This document shows, piece after piece, positions 1 to 8,290 of a stretch of DNA of 35,026 bases; the stretch's first letter is position 1, and every line of letters begins with the position of its first letter. This DNA is from an uncultured Bacteroidales bacterium (GTDB taxonomy: Bacteria; Bacteroidota; Bacteroidia; Bacteroidales; Paludibacteraceae): positions 1 through 35,026 of the forward strand of contig CALFTM010000098.1 in the NCBI GenBank assembly GCA_937916355.1, read 5' to 3'. Below the pieces are notes generated by a model. That model was not told the DNA's origin. It searched no databases and saw nothing but the letters and a program-made list of their open reading frames with translations. Both the position numbers and the translations under genes were made by a program.

Positions 1-499
1 TTTCAAAGTTTACATCAAAAACCGTATCACTAATAGGTGTTCCAAGACAAAAAGCAACTGCCCTACCATTAACCCTTATAATACCACCACGGGCACGAAA
101 TGCCCCAAAATTATTAAGCAACATTTCTATCCCTTCACGGTCGGTATTAATAGACGTATCATCCGTTTTTTTGTTATCGGTTATCCAGCTGTCCGAAATT
201 TCTAAAATTTCATCTATATTCTCAGGGTTTATTTCTTCAAAAGTCCAACTATACTGTTTACTGAACGCTGAAATATGGTTACGTTTTGAGTGATATTTTT
301 TACCCGACAATGTCGCCAATGCTTCGGCTGAATATATGTATTCCGCCGATTTTTCCGATTCGAAAACATCATAATTCTCATCAATTTCGCCGATTTCTTC
401 CAACTGTTTTTCGTTTAAAGATATTTTGGGAACAATATTTTGCTCTAAGCAATATTCGGTAACTTTTGCGATTTTATCTTTAATATTACCGCCAAGCAT
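1..499 (-). pseudogene. DUF2156 family protein, 5'-truncated and cut by the window edge
   Basis: Minus-strand reading frame entering from the left edge; the first in-frame ATG is at 499 and the frame stays open only to a stop at 584-586. The translation contains AEALATLSGKKYHSKRNH and, nearer the edge, GAFRARGGIIRVNGRAVAF, which I recognise as the core of DUF2156 (phosphatidylglycerol lysyltransferase C-terminal-like, GNAT fold; molecular role unsettled in Bacteroidota). Family members usually have about 90-100 residues before the GGNIKD-like region where this frame begins. Only about 200 bp separate it from the next gene and no frame there supplies the missing part, so the N-terminus looks lost. 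The rest of the C-terminus lies outside the window. It could be a short functional variant rather than a pseudogene. Confidence 0.55.
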
Positions 500-620
500 T
501 GCAAAAATCGAATAAACCGAAATCGGAAATCGAATAACCCGACACCATAATGATTTTCGGTCATTCGACCTCAACCATTGAACTCACTTCAATTAAAAAT
601 CAAATTCTCCTTCTCAAATT

Positions 621-652
621 TTTCCTTATTCAATCTTTTTATCGTATATTTG
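621..652 (+). promoter_or_regulatory. Bacteroidota-type promoter for the lipoprotein/ygiQ pair
   Basis: TATATTTG at 645-652 matches the -7 box TAnnTTTG. TTTC at 621-624, 20 nt upstream, is a 3/4 match to the -33 box TTTG. The predicted transcript would have a leader of about 45 nt before the ATG at 704. Confidence 0.55.
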
Positions 653-703
653 AAGGATTTTATGAGTTTAGTATTGACTTCTTATCTAATACAATTTTAA
701 AGT

Positions 704-1426
704 ATGAATAAAACAAAAAAATTTCTTTTTGGAACATTGGCTTTGGTTTGCCTATGTACTTCTTGTGACAAAACCGAAGGAGAAGGCGGAGAAGGCTCTA
801 TCCATGGCATCGTTTACAAAATAATTGATGAAGGCGAAATCGCCAAGCAGGGCGACCAGTATGTCTTTGTGAAGGATACCATCATTGCAAAGGACGAAGA
901 TGTATTCATCAAATATGGGAATACAGAATTCGGATATGACGACAAGACAAGTACCGCTGATAACGGAACATTCCTATTCAAATATTTGAACGACGGAAAC
1001 TACACAATCTACACATTGTCTGACCTTGCATCGGGCGACAAAGAGGCGATAAGCAAAACGGTTACTGTTAATGGCGGACAGACGAACGCTGGACAATATT
1101 ACATCTCTGATGGAAAAAACAATGGAAAATGTGGTATTGTAGGAACTGTTTTCGCTCAATATGAGGATGCAAATCAACCAATACCAGCGTTCGGCGTAAG
1201 GGTATTCATCCAAAAAGAAGGAGAGACGACAATCGAAGATGTCCGTACGAATGAGAACGGAATGTATGCTTTCCCTAAATTGTCCCCTAATAGCACATAC
1301 TATATCTATGCGGAACATGAAGAGTTCAAAGACGAAGGTATATATGCAAGTAAAATTGAAATCCAAACCGGAGAAGCTGGCTCTATCGTGAGCGCAGAAG
1401 AAAATATCTTCGTAAATATCTTCTAA
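704..1426 (+). CDS. Lipoprotein with two carboxypeptidase-regulatory-like (Ig-fold) domains
   Basis: 240 aa. The N-terminus is a type II signal peptide with lipobox-like LCTSC and lipidated Cys21. It is followed by DKTEGEGGEG, an acidic stretch resembling the Bacteroidota lipoprotein export signal, so surface exposure is likely (inference). Two beta-sandwich units of the carboxypeptidase-regulatory/CNA-B type are visible at about residues 32-115 (SIHGIVYK to NYTIYTLSD) and 140-210 (GIVGTVFAQY to YYIYAEHE). Each has the pattern G-x-V, then TxxNGxFxF or TNENGMYAF, then LxxxxYxIY. No catalytic motif is visible; such domains usually bind, stabilise or scaffold. ygiQ follows 20 bp downstream, so the two are probably co-transcribed. 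Specific function unknown. Confidence 0.75.
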   Translation: MNKTKKFLFGTLALVCLCTSCDKTEGEGGEGSIHGIVYKIIDEGEIAKQGDQYVFVKDTIIAKDEDVFIKYGNTEFGYDDKTSTADNGTFLFKYLNDGNYTIYTLSDLASGDKEAISKTVTVNGGQTNAGQYYISDGKNNGKCGIVGTVFAQYEDANQPIPAFGVRVFIQKEGETTIEDVRTNENGMYAFPKLSPNSTYYIYAEHEEFKDEGIYASKIEIQTGEAGSIVSAEENIFVNIF

Positions 1427-1446
1427 TTTTTTTTGACACAAAAACC

Positions 1447-3348
1447 ATGAATCCTAAACAAGTATGTCTTACCGACTTTCTTCCTACCACTAAAAAAGAG
1501 TTGGAAATTAGAGGCTGGGACGAAGTGGATGTGGTTCTTTTTTCTGGAGACGCTTATGTCGACCACCCTTCTTTCGGAGGTGCGGTCGTCGGGCGTGTTC
1601 TGGAACATGAGGGGCTTCGTGTCGCACTTGTTCCTCAACCTAATTGGAGAGATGATTTAAGAGACTTCAAAAAGATGGGAAAGCCTCGTCTTTTTTTTGC
1701 CATCTCTGCAGGTTGTATGGATTCTATGGTTAGTCATTATACTGCAAATAAAAGACTTAGGTCGGACGACGCTTATTCCCCTAACGGGATGGCTGGCTTT
1801 CGACCAGATAGAGCAACAATTGTCTACAGCCGCATCTTAAAGGAGTTGTTCCCTGATGTGCCAATTGTCATCGGAGGAATTGAAGCGTCACTTAGACGCG
1901 TGACTCACTATGATTATTGGGATGACGAACTGAAACCTTGCATATTGAGCGACACGGGGGCAGACTTGCTTATATATGGAATGGGGGAACTCCCCCTCAA
2001 AGCCATCGTAAAGGCTCTGAATGAAGGAAAAAAAATTTCGCAACTAACCGATATTCCTCAAACTGCCTTTCTCGCACCAATCGCTAATGTCCCAGAAAGT
2101 GGTCAGAAAACGATTACGCTCTATGCTCACAAGGAGTGCCTGAAGGATAAAGTGAAGCAAGCGAAAAACTTCAGGGTAGTCGATGAAGAATCGAATAAAA
2201 TGTGCGCTGCAAGACTGATCCAGCCTTTGGATGATAAAAATTGCGTCGTCATAAACCCTCCTTTCTCTCCAATGTCCTCTGAAGAATTGGATGCCACTTA
2301 CGAACTTCCTTTCACAAGGTTACCCCACCCCAAATACAAAGGAAAAAAAATTCCTGCGTATGAAATGATTAAATTTTCAGTAAATATCCATCGAGGTTGT
2401 TTCGGAGGGTGTTCTTTTTGTGCAATCTCATCGCATCAAGGAAAATTCATCATGTCCCGCTCGGAGGATTCTATTCTAAAGGAGGTGAAACAACTGACCC
2501 AAATGGAGGAGTTCAAGGGCTACCTGAGCGACTTAGGAGGACCTTCTGCTAACATGTACAAGATGAGTGGTAAAAACAGTGAATTGTGTGCTAAATGTAG
2601 CCGATACTCGTGCATACACCCTTCCATCTGTAAAAATATGAACACCGACCACTCTACTCTTTTGCAACTGTACAAAAAAGTAGACCAATTACCCCAAATA
2701 AAAAAATCTTTTATCGGAAGTGGAATCAGGTATGATTTATTATTGCAGGAAACTGCCGATGAAAAGGCAAAAATCAGTCAAAAGGAATACACACAGGAGT
2801 TAGTCCGAAATCATGTCTCAGGACGACTGAAGGTTGCACCGGAACACACGTCAGAGGGCGTTCTTAATATAATGAGAAAACCCTCATTCAATCTGTTTTA
2901 TAAATTCAAAAAAGAGTTCGACTCAATCAATAAAGAGTGCGGATTGAACCAACAACTGATTCCCTACTTCATTTCCAGTCATCCGGGATGTAAGGAGGCT
3001 GACATGGCAGAACTTGCTTGCATCACAAAAAATTTGGATTTCAAGTTGGAACAAATACAAGACTTTACGCCAACCCCCATGACTTTGTCAACAGAAATCT
3101 ATTACACCGGAATACACCCCTACACTTTGGAAAAGGTTTGGACTCCAAGAAGCAAGGAAGAAAAACTAAACCAACGAAAATTTTTCTTCTGGTATAAGAA
3201 GGAGAACCAGCAAAGCATCATCAACGATTTACGAAAAATAGGACGAAACGACCTCATTTCGCAACTATTTTCCTCTGTCCCAACCAAAGGGAAAGAAGAG
3301 AAAAGGAGTGTTCAAAAAAATAGGCAGAAAAAGAATCGGTTTAGATAA
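1447..3348 (+). CDS. ygiQ: YgiQ family radical SAM protein
   Basis: 633 aa, a normal length for the YgiQ family. The N-terminal domain (about residues 1-190) has the family signature FLPTTKKELEIRGWDEVD, the GDAYVDHPSFG motif and PIVIGGIEASLRR. It is followed by a radical SAM core with Cys318, Cys322 and Cys325 in GCFGGCSFCA (CX3CX2C), which binds the 4Fe-4S cluster that cleaves S-adenosylmethionine. Further cysteines in the LCAKCSRYSCIHPSIC region could hold a second metal site. The C-terminal end is lysine/arginine-rich and disordered. The substrate of YgiQ is not established. The start is the first ATG after the lipoprotein stop. Confidence 0.93.
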   Translation: MNPKQVCLTDFLPTTKKELEIRGWDEVDVVLFSGDAYVDHPSFGGAVVGRVLEHEGLRVALVPQPNWRDDLRDFKKMGKPRLFFAISAGCMDSMVSHYTANKRLRSDDAYSPNGMAGFRPDRATIVYSRILKELFPDVPIVIGGIEASLRRVTHYDYWDDELKPCILSDTGADLLIYGMGELPLKAIVKALNEGKKISQLTDIPQTAFLAPIANVPESGQKTITLYAHKECLKDKVKQAKNFRVVDEESNKMCAARLIQPLDDKNCVVINPPFSPMSSEELDATYELPFTRLPHPKYKGKKIPAYEMIKFSVNIHRGCFGGCSFCAISSHQGKFIMSRSEDSILKEVKQLTQMEEFKGYLSDLGGPSANMYKMSGKNSELCAKCSRYSCIHPSICKNMNTDHSTLLQLYKKVDQLPQIKKSFIGSGIRYDLLLQETADEKAKISQKEYTQELVRNHVSGRLKVAPEHTSEGVLNIMRKPSFNLFYKFKKEFDSINKECGLNQQLIPYFISSHPGCKEADMAELACITKNLDFKLEQIQDFTPTPMTLSTEIYYTGIHPYTLEKVWTPRSKEEKLNQRKFFFWYKKENQQSIINDLRKIGRNDLISQLFSSVPTKGKEEKRSVQKNRQKKNRFR

Positions 3349-3534
3349 TTTTTTCCAAAAGAAATCATTTGGCATTGTCTAAAAATCCTCTCTCTTTTGT
3401 CTTGATTTAACTTTCGTTTTTATAACTTTGAAAAAAATCGGACGTGTTCTTAAAGCGTGTCATACTAAAAATTGGTTTCACGATAACACTTTCGTTTTTA
3501 TTTAAACGGTTTAATCACTCTAATTTTTTTGCTT

Positions 3535-3879
3535 ATGCCACAGATTATAAACGTAAAAAACGAAATAATCCGCATCAATCCAGAAAATAACACGATTGAA
3601 TATTCACAAAATGGCGGAAGGTCTTGGATTTTAAGGCATTCAAATTCTTTTTGTGGTATATTCTATGACCTATTCTTGCATGGTTCTGAAATTTTAGCTT
3701 GCACCTCAAAAGGTCTTTATTACTCCTCAAATGAAGGACGGTCTTGGATTATAAGGTATTCCGGAACAATATGCGGCACATTCCAACAACTCAGTTTTGA
3801 TGGAAAAAATTTATTGGCTATCACAAGTAAAGGTCTTTTCTATTCCACCAACGCTGGGAGATCTTGGATCATAAGATAG
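3535..3879 (+). CDS. Small protein of three 40-residue GRSW (Asp-box-like) repeats
   Basis: 114 aa from the ATG at 3535; an in-frame TTG at 3529 is a less likely start. The protein is almost entirely repeats with an exact 40-residue period: Trp31, Trp71 and Trp111 each sit in GRSWIxR. The consensus unit is roughly YSxNxGRSWIxRxSxxxCGxFxxLxxxGxxLLAxTSKGL. S-x-N-x-G-x-S-W resembles the Asp-box/BNR turn (SxDxGxTW) of sialidase-type beta-propellers, so each repeat is probably a four-stranded blade. Three blades are too few for a closed propeller, so it may oligomerise or be a fragment of a larger family. There is no signal peptide. The protein ends exactly after the third GRSWIIR. Function unknown. 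Confidence 0.7.
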   Translation: MPQIINVKNEIIRINPENNTIEYSQNGGRSWILRHSNSFCGIFYDLFLHGSEILACTSKGLYYSSNEGRSWIIRYSGTICGTFQQLSFDGKNLLAITSKGLFYSTNAGRSWIIR

Positions 3880-3966
3880 CCTTTTGCTATCCATTTGAAG
3901 TTTTTCTTATTCCAAGATTATCACCTCTTATATTTTTCGTAAAACTGAGAACTATTTTTTCATATC

Positions 3967-4917
3967 ATGGAAAGCAACAAAAACAAATATAAATTTTTTT
4001 GCGAATCTCATCCAGACATTCCTCTTTTTTCACAATATTGGTGGATGGAGGCGGCTTGTGTCGGCAAAACGTGGGATGTACTCATTGTTGAAAAATCAGG
4101 AGAAATCATCGCCACCATGCCATACCTGATAAATAAAAAATTAGGTTTCAAATACATACTGCAACCACAACTCACACAAACTAATGGTATTTACATCTGC
4201 TACCCCATCGGACAATCAGTAGATGAGAGACTCAGTTTTGAAAAGATGGTCTGCTCGGAGATCATCTCTCAACTGGAAAAAATGGGAATCTCTTTTTTTC
4301 TACAGAATTTCCATCATACTTTTACTAACTGGCTCCCTTTTTTCTGGAAAGGATTCTCTCAAACGACGAGATACACCTACTTAATTGAAAACATAAAAAA
4401 CATTGAAGAGGTATTTAAAAACTTCTCTCCTGCGAAACAACGACAAATCCGTAAAGCACAAAAAGCAGGGATTACGACCGACACCCATCTTTCTGCAGAA
4501 GATTTTTATGAATTTCATTGCAATGTCCTAAAACAAAAAGGAGAAGACAACCTAAACTCTAAAGTGGTGGAACTTTCCATCATACAGAACGCCCTACAAA
4601 AAGGAAATGGGGTTATTTTAGCAACCAGAGATCATGCAAGGAATCTACACTCTGCCCTATTTCTTGTGTGGGATAAAAATTCAGCTTATTGCCTTATCCC
4701 TGCAACTGATGTTCGATTCCGAGCTTCTGGGGCATCAACTCTTATCGTATATGAAGCGATAAAATATGTGCATGAAAAATGCCTATCGTTCGACTTTGAA
4801 GGAAGCATGTCTGAAAACATCGAAAATTCCTACAAACAATTCGGAACTAAACAAGTCCCCTATCATCAAATAAAAAAATCTTATAATCTATTATTTAAAT
4901 TATGGGATATGTTCTGA
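3967..4917 (+). CDS. GNAT/FemAB-like acyltransferase (BioF2-like acetyltransferase domain)
   Basis: 316 aa with no signal peptide, so cytoplasmic. The N-terminal half contains PLFSQYWWMEAAC and IIATMPYLINKKLGFKYI, a pattern I associate with Bacteroidota FemAB/BioF2-like proteins (two-lobed GNAT fold). The second half has FSPAKQRQIRKAQKAGI and then LIVYEAIKYVHEKCLSFDFEGSM, typical of the acyl-CoA- or aminoacyl-tRNA-binding lobe. FemAB relatives add amino acids to peptidoglycan precursors, while other members acylate sugars or lipids; the substrate here cannot be read from the sequence. It stands 87 bp after the GRSW-repeat gene and has no obvious functional link to its neighbours. Confidence 0.7.
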   Translation: MESNKNKYKFFCESHPDIPLFSQYWWMEAACVGKTWDVLIVEKSGEIIATMPYLINKKLGFKYILQPQLTQTNGIYICYPIGQSVDERLSFEKMVCSEIISQLEKMGISFFLQNFHHTFTNWLPFFWKGFSQTTRYTYLIENIKNIEEVFKNFSPAKQRQIRKAQKAGITTDTHLSAEDFYEFHCNVLKQKGEDNLNSKVVELSIIQNALQKGNGVILATRDHARNLHSALFLVWDKNSAYCLIPATDVRFRASGASTLIVYEAIKYVHEKCLSFDFEGSMSENIENSYKQFGTKQVPYHQIKKSYNLLFKLWDMF

Positions 4918-5181
4918 ATACTCCTCCCTGTCAACTATGAAACCATATAATTTTCCATCTTGTTTAATCGTATAAACCACTTTTTTTTCAAAAAACAAGA
5001 TAAAAAAAGATTATTTCAGGTAAAAATAATTTTAAATAAAATACTAATAATCAAACACTTAAACAATACAATAAAGTAATTGAATTAAATTTACATATTA
5101 TTGGAATAATATTCCATGTACCAATTTTTTACTTGTAATAATTTAGCCATCGAAAATATGTCAAACCAAATATCTAATAAT
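4918..5181. other. AT-rich intergenic leader before the pectinolytic locus
   Basis: 264 bp without a gene. It is very A/T-rich. It contains a near-perfect palindrome TGGAATAATATTCCA at 5102-5116, a possible regulator site, which overlaps an in-frame ATG at 5116. I see no convincing TAnnTTTG promoter; TAAATTTA near 5088 is a 7/8 match only. Confidence 0.4.
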
Positions 5182-8100
5182 ATGAAAACCAAAAAAGTTA
5201 CATTGAAAAGCATTTTACTGCTGATTTCATTTTTAGTGTGTTCGTGGTCGTTGTCCGCTGCATCCAGACAAATGGAATATTTGGATCGCGGAGTTGTAGC
5301 CGTAAAAGTTAATAATGGGGTATTTATCAGTTGGCGTTACTTAGGAACAGACGACCCCTCTATCGGATTCAATATCTATAGAGATGGCACCAAAGTTAAT
5401 GCCTCACCCATCACCACTAAAACAAATTATGTGGACGGACAGGGTGGAACTAATTCCAAGTACGTAGTTAAGGCTGTTGTCGGTGGCAAAGAGATTTCCG
5501 AATCGAAAGTAGTTTCTCCTTGGGGGTCGCAACAGAGAACTATCAAGTTGAATCGTCCGGGAACCAATTACAATGCCAATGACATGAGCGTTGGGGATGT
5601 TGATGGAGACGGACAGTATGAGTTGTTTTTGAAGTGGGATCCAAGCAATGCGAAAGATAATTCGCAAAGTGGAAATACAGATAAAGTATATATTGATTGC
5701 TACTCTTTGGAGGGAAAGTTTTTGTGGAGAATAGATTTGGGAGTCAATATCAGAGCAGGTGCTCACTATACTCAATATCAAGTGTTTGATTATGATGGAG
5801 ATGGTAAGTGTGAATTAGTTTGTAAGACTGCACCCGGAACGAAAGATGGAAAAGGGAAAAATGTAATCATGGGGAATGATAATCCTAATGCAAATTACAG
5901 AAATGGTTCTGGCTATATCTTGACAGGACCGGAATATCTGACAATATTTGAAGGTGCTACAGGAGCAGAGATTCATACTGTTGCCTATAAACCAGGACGC
6001 GGAAATGTAGGGTCATGGGGTGATACTTATGGTAACCGTGTGGATAGATTTCTCGCATGTACGGCCTATTTAGACGGAGAGCATCCAAGTGTGGTGATGT
6101 GTCGCGGATACTATACTCGTTCTACTTTGGCAGCCTATGATTTTAAAGATGGCAAGTTGGTTGAACGTTGGTTTCACGACTCTCCTACAAAGGGACAAGG
6201 TGCATACGGCGAGGGAAATCACAACCTCTCTGTAGCCGATGTGGATGGTGATGGAAAGGACGAAATTATCTATGGTTCTGCATGTATTGATGATAATGGT
6301 AAACTGATGTATAGAACAGGACATGGACACGGAGATGCTATGCATGTCTCTGATATGATTCCGGGTAATGGAGTCTTAGAGGGATGGTTTGTTCATGAAG
6401 ACAAGGGTTCTGCTTATGGTTATGAATTAAGAAATTTAAAAACAGGAAAGGTAATTTTCGGACTAAAAACAAATACGGACAACGGTCGTGGTATGGCGGC
6501 AGATATTGATGCAAGTCACAAGGGATTTGAGATGTGGAGTTCGTACGGAAGCAATGTCTTTGATTGCAACGGAAAGAGTATTTCTACCAAGAAACCAAGT
6601 GTGAATTTCCGTGTATATTGGGACGGCGACCTACAAGACGAATTGTTAGATGGTAATAAGTGCGATAAGTGGAATGGGAATGGTACAACTCGTTTGATTA
6701 CCTTTACCGGTAGTGCTTGTAATGGTTCTAAAAACACTCCCAACTTGTCGGCAGATATCATCGGAGATTGGCGCGAAGAGGTTATTCTTCACGATGGTGC
6801 CAACTTGTACATCTATACCACTACCATCGAGTCTAAACATCGTATGTACACCTTGATGCATGATGCCGTTTACCGTTGTGCCGTAGCTTGGCAAAATACT
6901 GCCTATAACCAACCTCCTCATTTGGGAATTTACATCGGTGATGGCGTGGAAAATTTGAAACAACCTGACATCTATACTGCTGGGAAAGAGGTGGTTCCAA
7001 CCGTTGCTACCATGTCTTATTCCGGTAAACTTGTGCAAGAACTTTTGCCGGGCGAATCAATCGCTCCTATTACTTTCACCTTTGGAGGTACTGCAACAGG
7101 TATTGAAACGAGCGAATTGCCCGAAGGTATTTCTGCAAAATCAGAGGGTAACAACTTGATATTGTCCGGTCAGCCTGCTGAAAATGCTGCAATTACAGTG
7201 AAAACCAAAGGAGGAGATAATGTAGTTTCTTTGAATGTTGAGATTGCTTTGGTGGAGGGCGGACTTAGAAATGTTGCCTACGTGACTGACGCAACCAATG
7301 ATAACTATAAGAATGATAAAATTCTCGCTCACTTGAAAGGGTTGGAGGGTTGGTATGTTCGCGAATTTGATGCTCAATCGTCTAAGTTCGATTACTCTCT
7401 CTTCGATTTGATAGTTATTAGCGAGGTGACTCCTTCTACCGCTCCAATCATGGCAGAATTGGAAGGTATCGATAAACCTATGTTGACATTGAAAGTTCAT
7501 GCCTATAAGAATGCAGCAGGTGCATGGAATTGGGCTGCTGATGGGTATGGTGATAACACTACTGAAACCAATTTGGTGGTGGCTGAAAAATATCTTTCTC
7601 ACCCTATGTTTAAAGATGTCAATTTTGTAAATGGTAACGAAGTTAATATGGTGTCGGAAGTCAATACAAAGGCTCTCACCTATATGAACCCTGAATCATT
7701 TACAGAGGCTACTGGAACTATTGAACCAATTGCTAATATCAAAGGGGAAGAGGCTGTTTCAATCTTAGAAATTGCTGCAGGAAGTGTTGTGGCAGGTACA
7801 TCTATCCCGCAAAATTATATCCAAATTGGATTGAATAGTAGTTCTTATGCGAATATTACAAAAGATGGTCTTTCGGTGGTGGAAAATGCTTGTTTGTATT
7901 TGTTGGGCGAATTAAAACCTGAACAAGGTGGAGAAGGAACAGATATTCTGTTGACGAGTGCAGAGTCTGCTACATTGAATATCTATCCAAATCCGGTTGA
8001 AGATTTGTTGTATATCCAAAATATTGGCGATGAAAAGGTTGTCGATCTACAAATCTTCTCTATAGATGGTGTTATGGTTGCTTCGTTCAACATCTCTTTG

Positions 8101-8220
8101 AATGAGGGCGTAAATAGTCTGACCCGTTCTGAGTTGAATATTTCTGCAGGTTCATACATCGTTAAGATTGTGGATGAAAATGGCTCTGACTTATTAAATA
8201 AGTATATGATTGTTAAATAA
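5182..8220 (+). CDS. Secreted rhamnogalacturonan lyase, PL11 family, with ThuA-like module and T9SS sorting domain
   Basis: 1012 aa from the ATG at 5182, chosen because the signal peptide (MKTKKVTLKSILLLISFLV..SLSA) starts there; an in-frame ATG at 5116 adds 22 residues without leader character. The mature N-terminus (RQMEYLDRGVVAVK, then an FnIII-like sheet) leads into the PL11 beta-propeller. Its calcium-type loops DVDGDGQYELFLKWDPSN, DYDGDGKCEL and DVDGDGKDEIIYG, and the blocks IRAGAHYTQYQ, GNRVDRFLA and GHGDAMHVSD, match YesW/YesX. These enzymes cleave the rhamnose-galacturonate backbone of pectin RG-I by beta-elimination. Residues about 640-690 form an Ig-like linker, about 695-905 a ThuA/GATase1-like domain also found in the next gene, and 934 to the end a type-A T9SS tail (YPNPVEDLLY). 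Confidence 0.93.
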   Translation: MKTKKVTLKSILLLISFLVCSWSLSAASRQMEYLDRGVVAVKVNNGVFISWRYLGTDDPSIGFNIYRDGTKVNASPITTKTNYVDGQGGTNSKYVVKAVVGGKEISESKVVSPWGSQQRTIKLNRPGTNYNANDMSVGDVDGDGQYELFLKWDPSNAKDNSQSGNTDKVYIDCYSLEGKFLWRIDLGVNIRAGAHYTQYQVFDYDGDGKCELVCKTAPGTKDGKGKNVIMGNDNPNANYRNGSGYILTGPEYLTIFEGATGAEIHTVAYKPGRGNVGSWGDTYGNRVDRFLACTAYLDGEHPSVVMCRGYYTRSTLAAYDFKDGKLVERWFHDSPTKGQGAYGEGNHNLSVADVDGDGKDEIIYGSACIDDNGKLMYRTGHGHGDAMHVSDMIPGNGVLEGWFVHEDKGSAYGYELRNLKTGKVIFGLKTNTDNGRGMAADIDASHKGFEMWSSYGSNVFDCNGKSISTKKPSVNFRVYWDGDLQDELLDGNKCDKWNGNGTTRLITFTGSACNGSKNTPNLSADIIGDWREEVILHDGANLYIYTTTIESKHRMYTLMHDAVYRCAVAWQNTAYNQPPHLGIYIGDGVENLKQPDIYTAGKEVVPTVATMSYSGKLVQELLPGESIAPITFTFGGTATGIETSELPEGISAKSEGNNLILSGQPAENAAITVKTKGGDNVVSLNVEIALVEGGLRNVAYVTDATNDNYKNDKILAHLKGLEGWYVREFDAQSSKFDYSLFDLIVISEVTPSTAPIMAELEGIDKPMLTLKVHAYKNAAGAWNWAADGYGDNTTETNLVVAEKYLSHPMFKDVNFVNGNEVNMVSEVNTKALTYMNPESFTEATGTIEPIANIKGEEAVSILEIAAGSVVAGTSIPQNYIQIGLNSSSYANITKDGLSVVENACLYLLGELKPEQGGEGTDILLTSAESATLNIYPNPVEDLLYIQNIGDEKVVDLQIFSIDGVMVASFNISLNEGVNSLTRSELNISAGSYIVKIVDENGSDLLNKYMIVK

Positions 8221-8232
8221 TTCTATCTGATT

Positions 8233-8264
8233 TGAGAGGTTGTGCAATAAGGCATGACCTCTCA
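8233..8264 (+). other. Intercistronic stem-loop between PL11 and CE12 genes
   Basis: TGAGAGGTTGTGC and GCATGACCTCTCA form a 13-bp stem (two G-U pairs) around the loop AATAAG. It lies 13 nt after the PL11 stop. No T-tract follows, so it is not a standard terminator; it may stabilise the upstream message or attenuate transcription into the esterase gene. Confidence 0.5.
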
Positions 8265-8290
8265 ATCATCAATCACATAAAAATATTTAT

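Noticed and set aside
5116..5181. Upstream in-frame ATG for the PL11 gene
   Set aside because: Adds 22 residues with no signal-peptide character and overlaps a palindrome; the ATG at 5182 begins a standard signal peptide.
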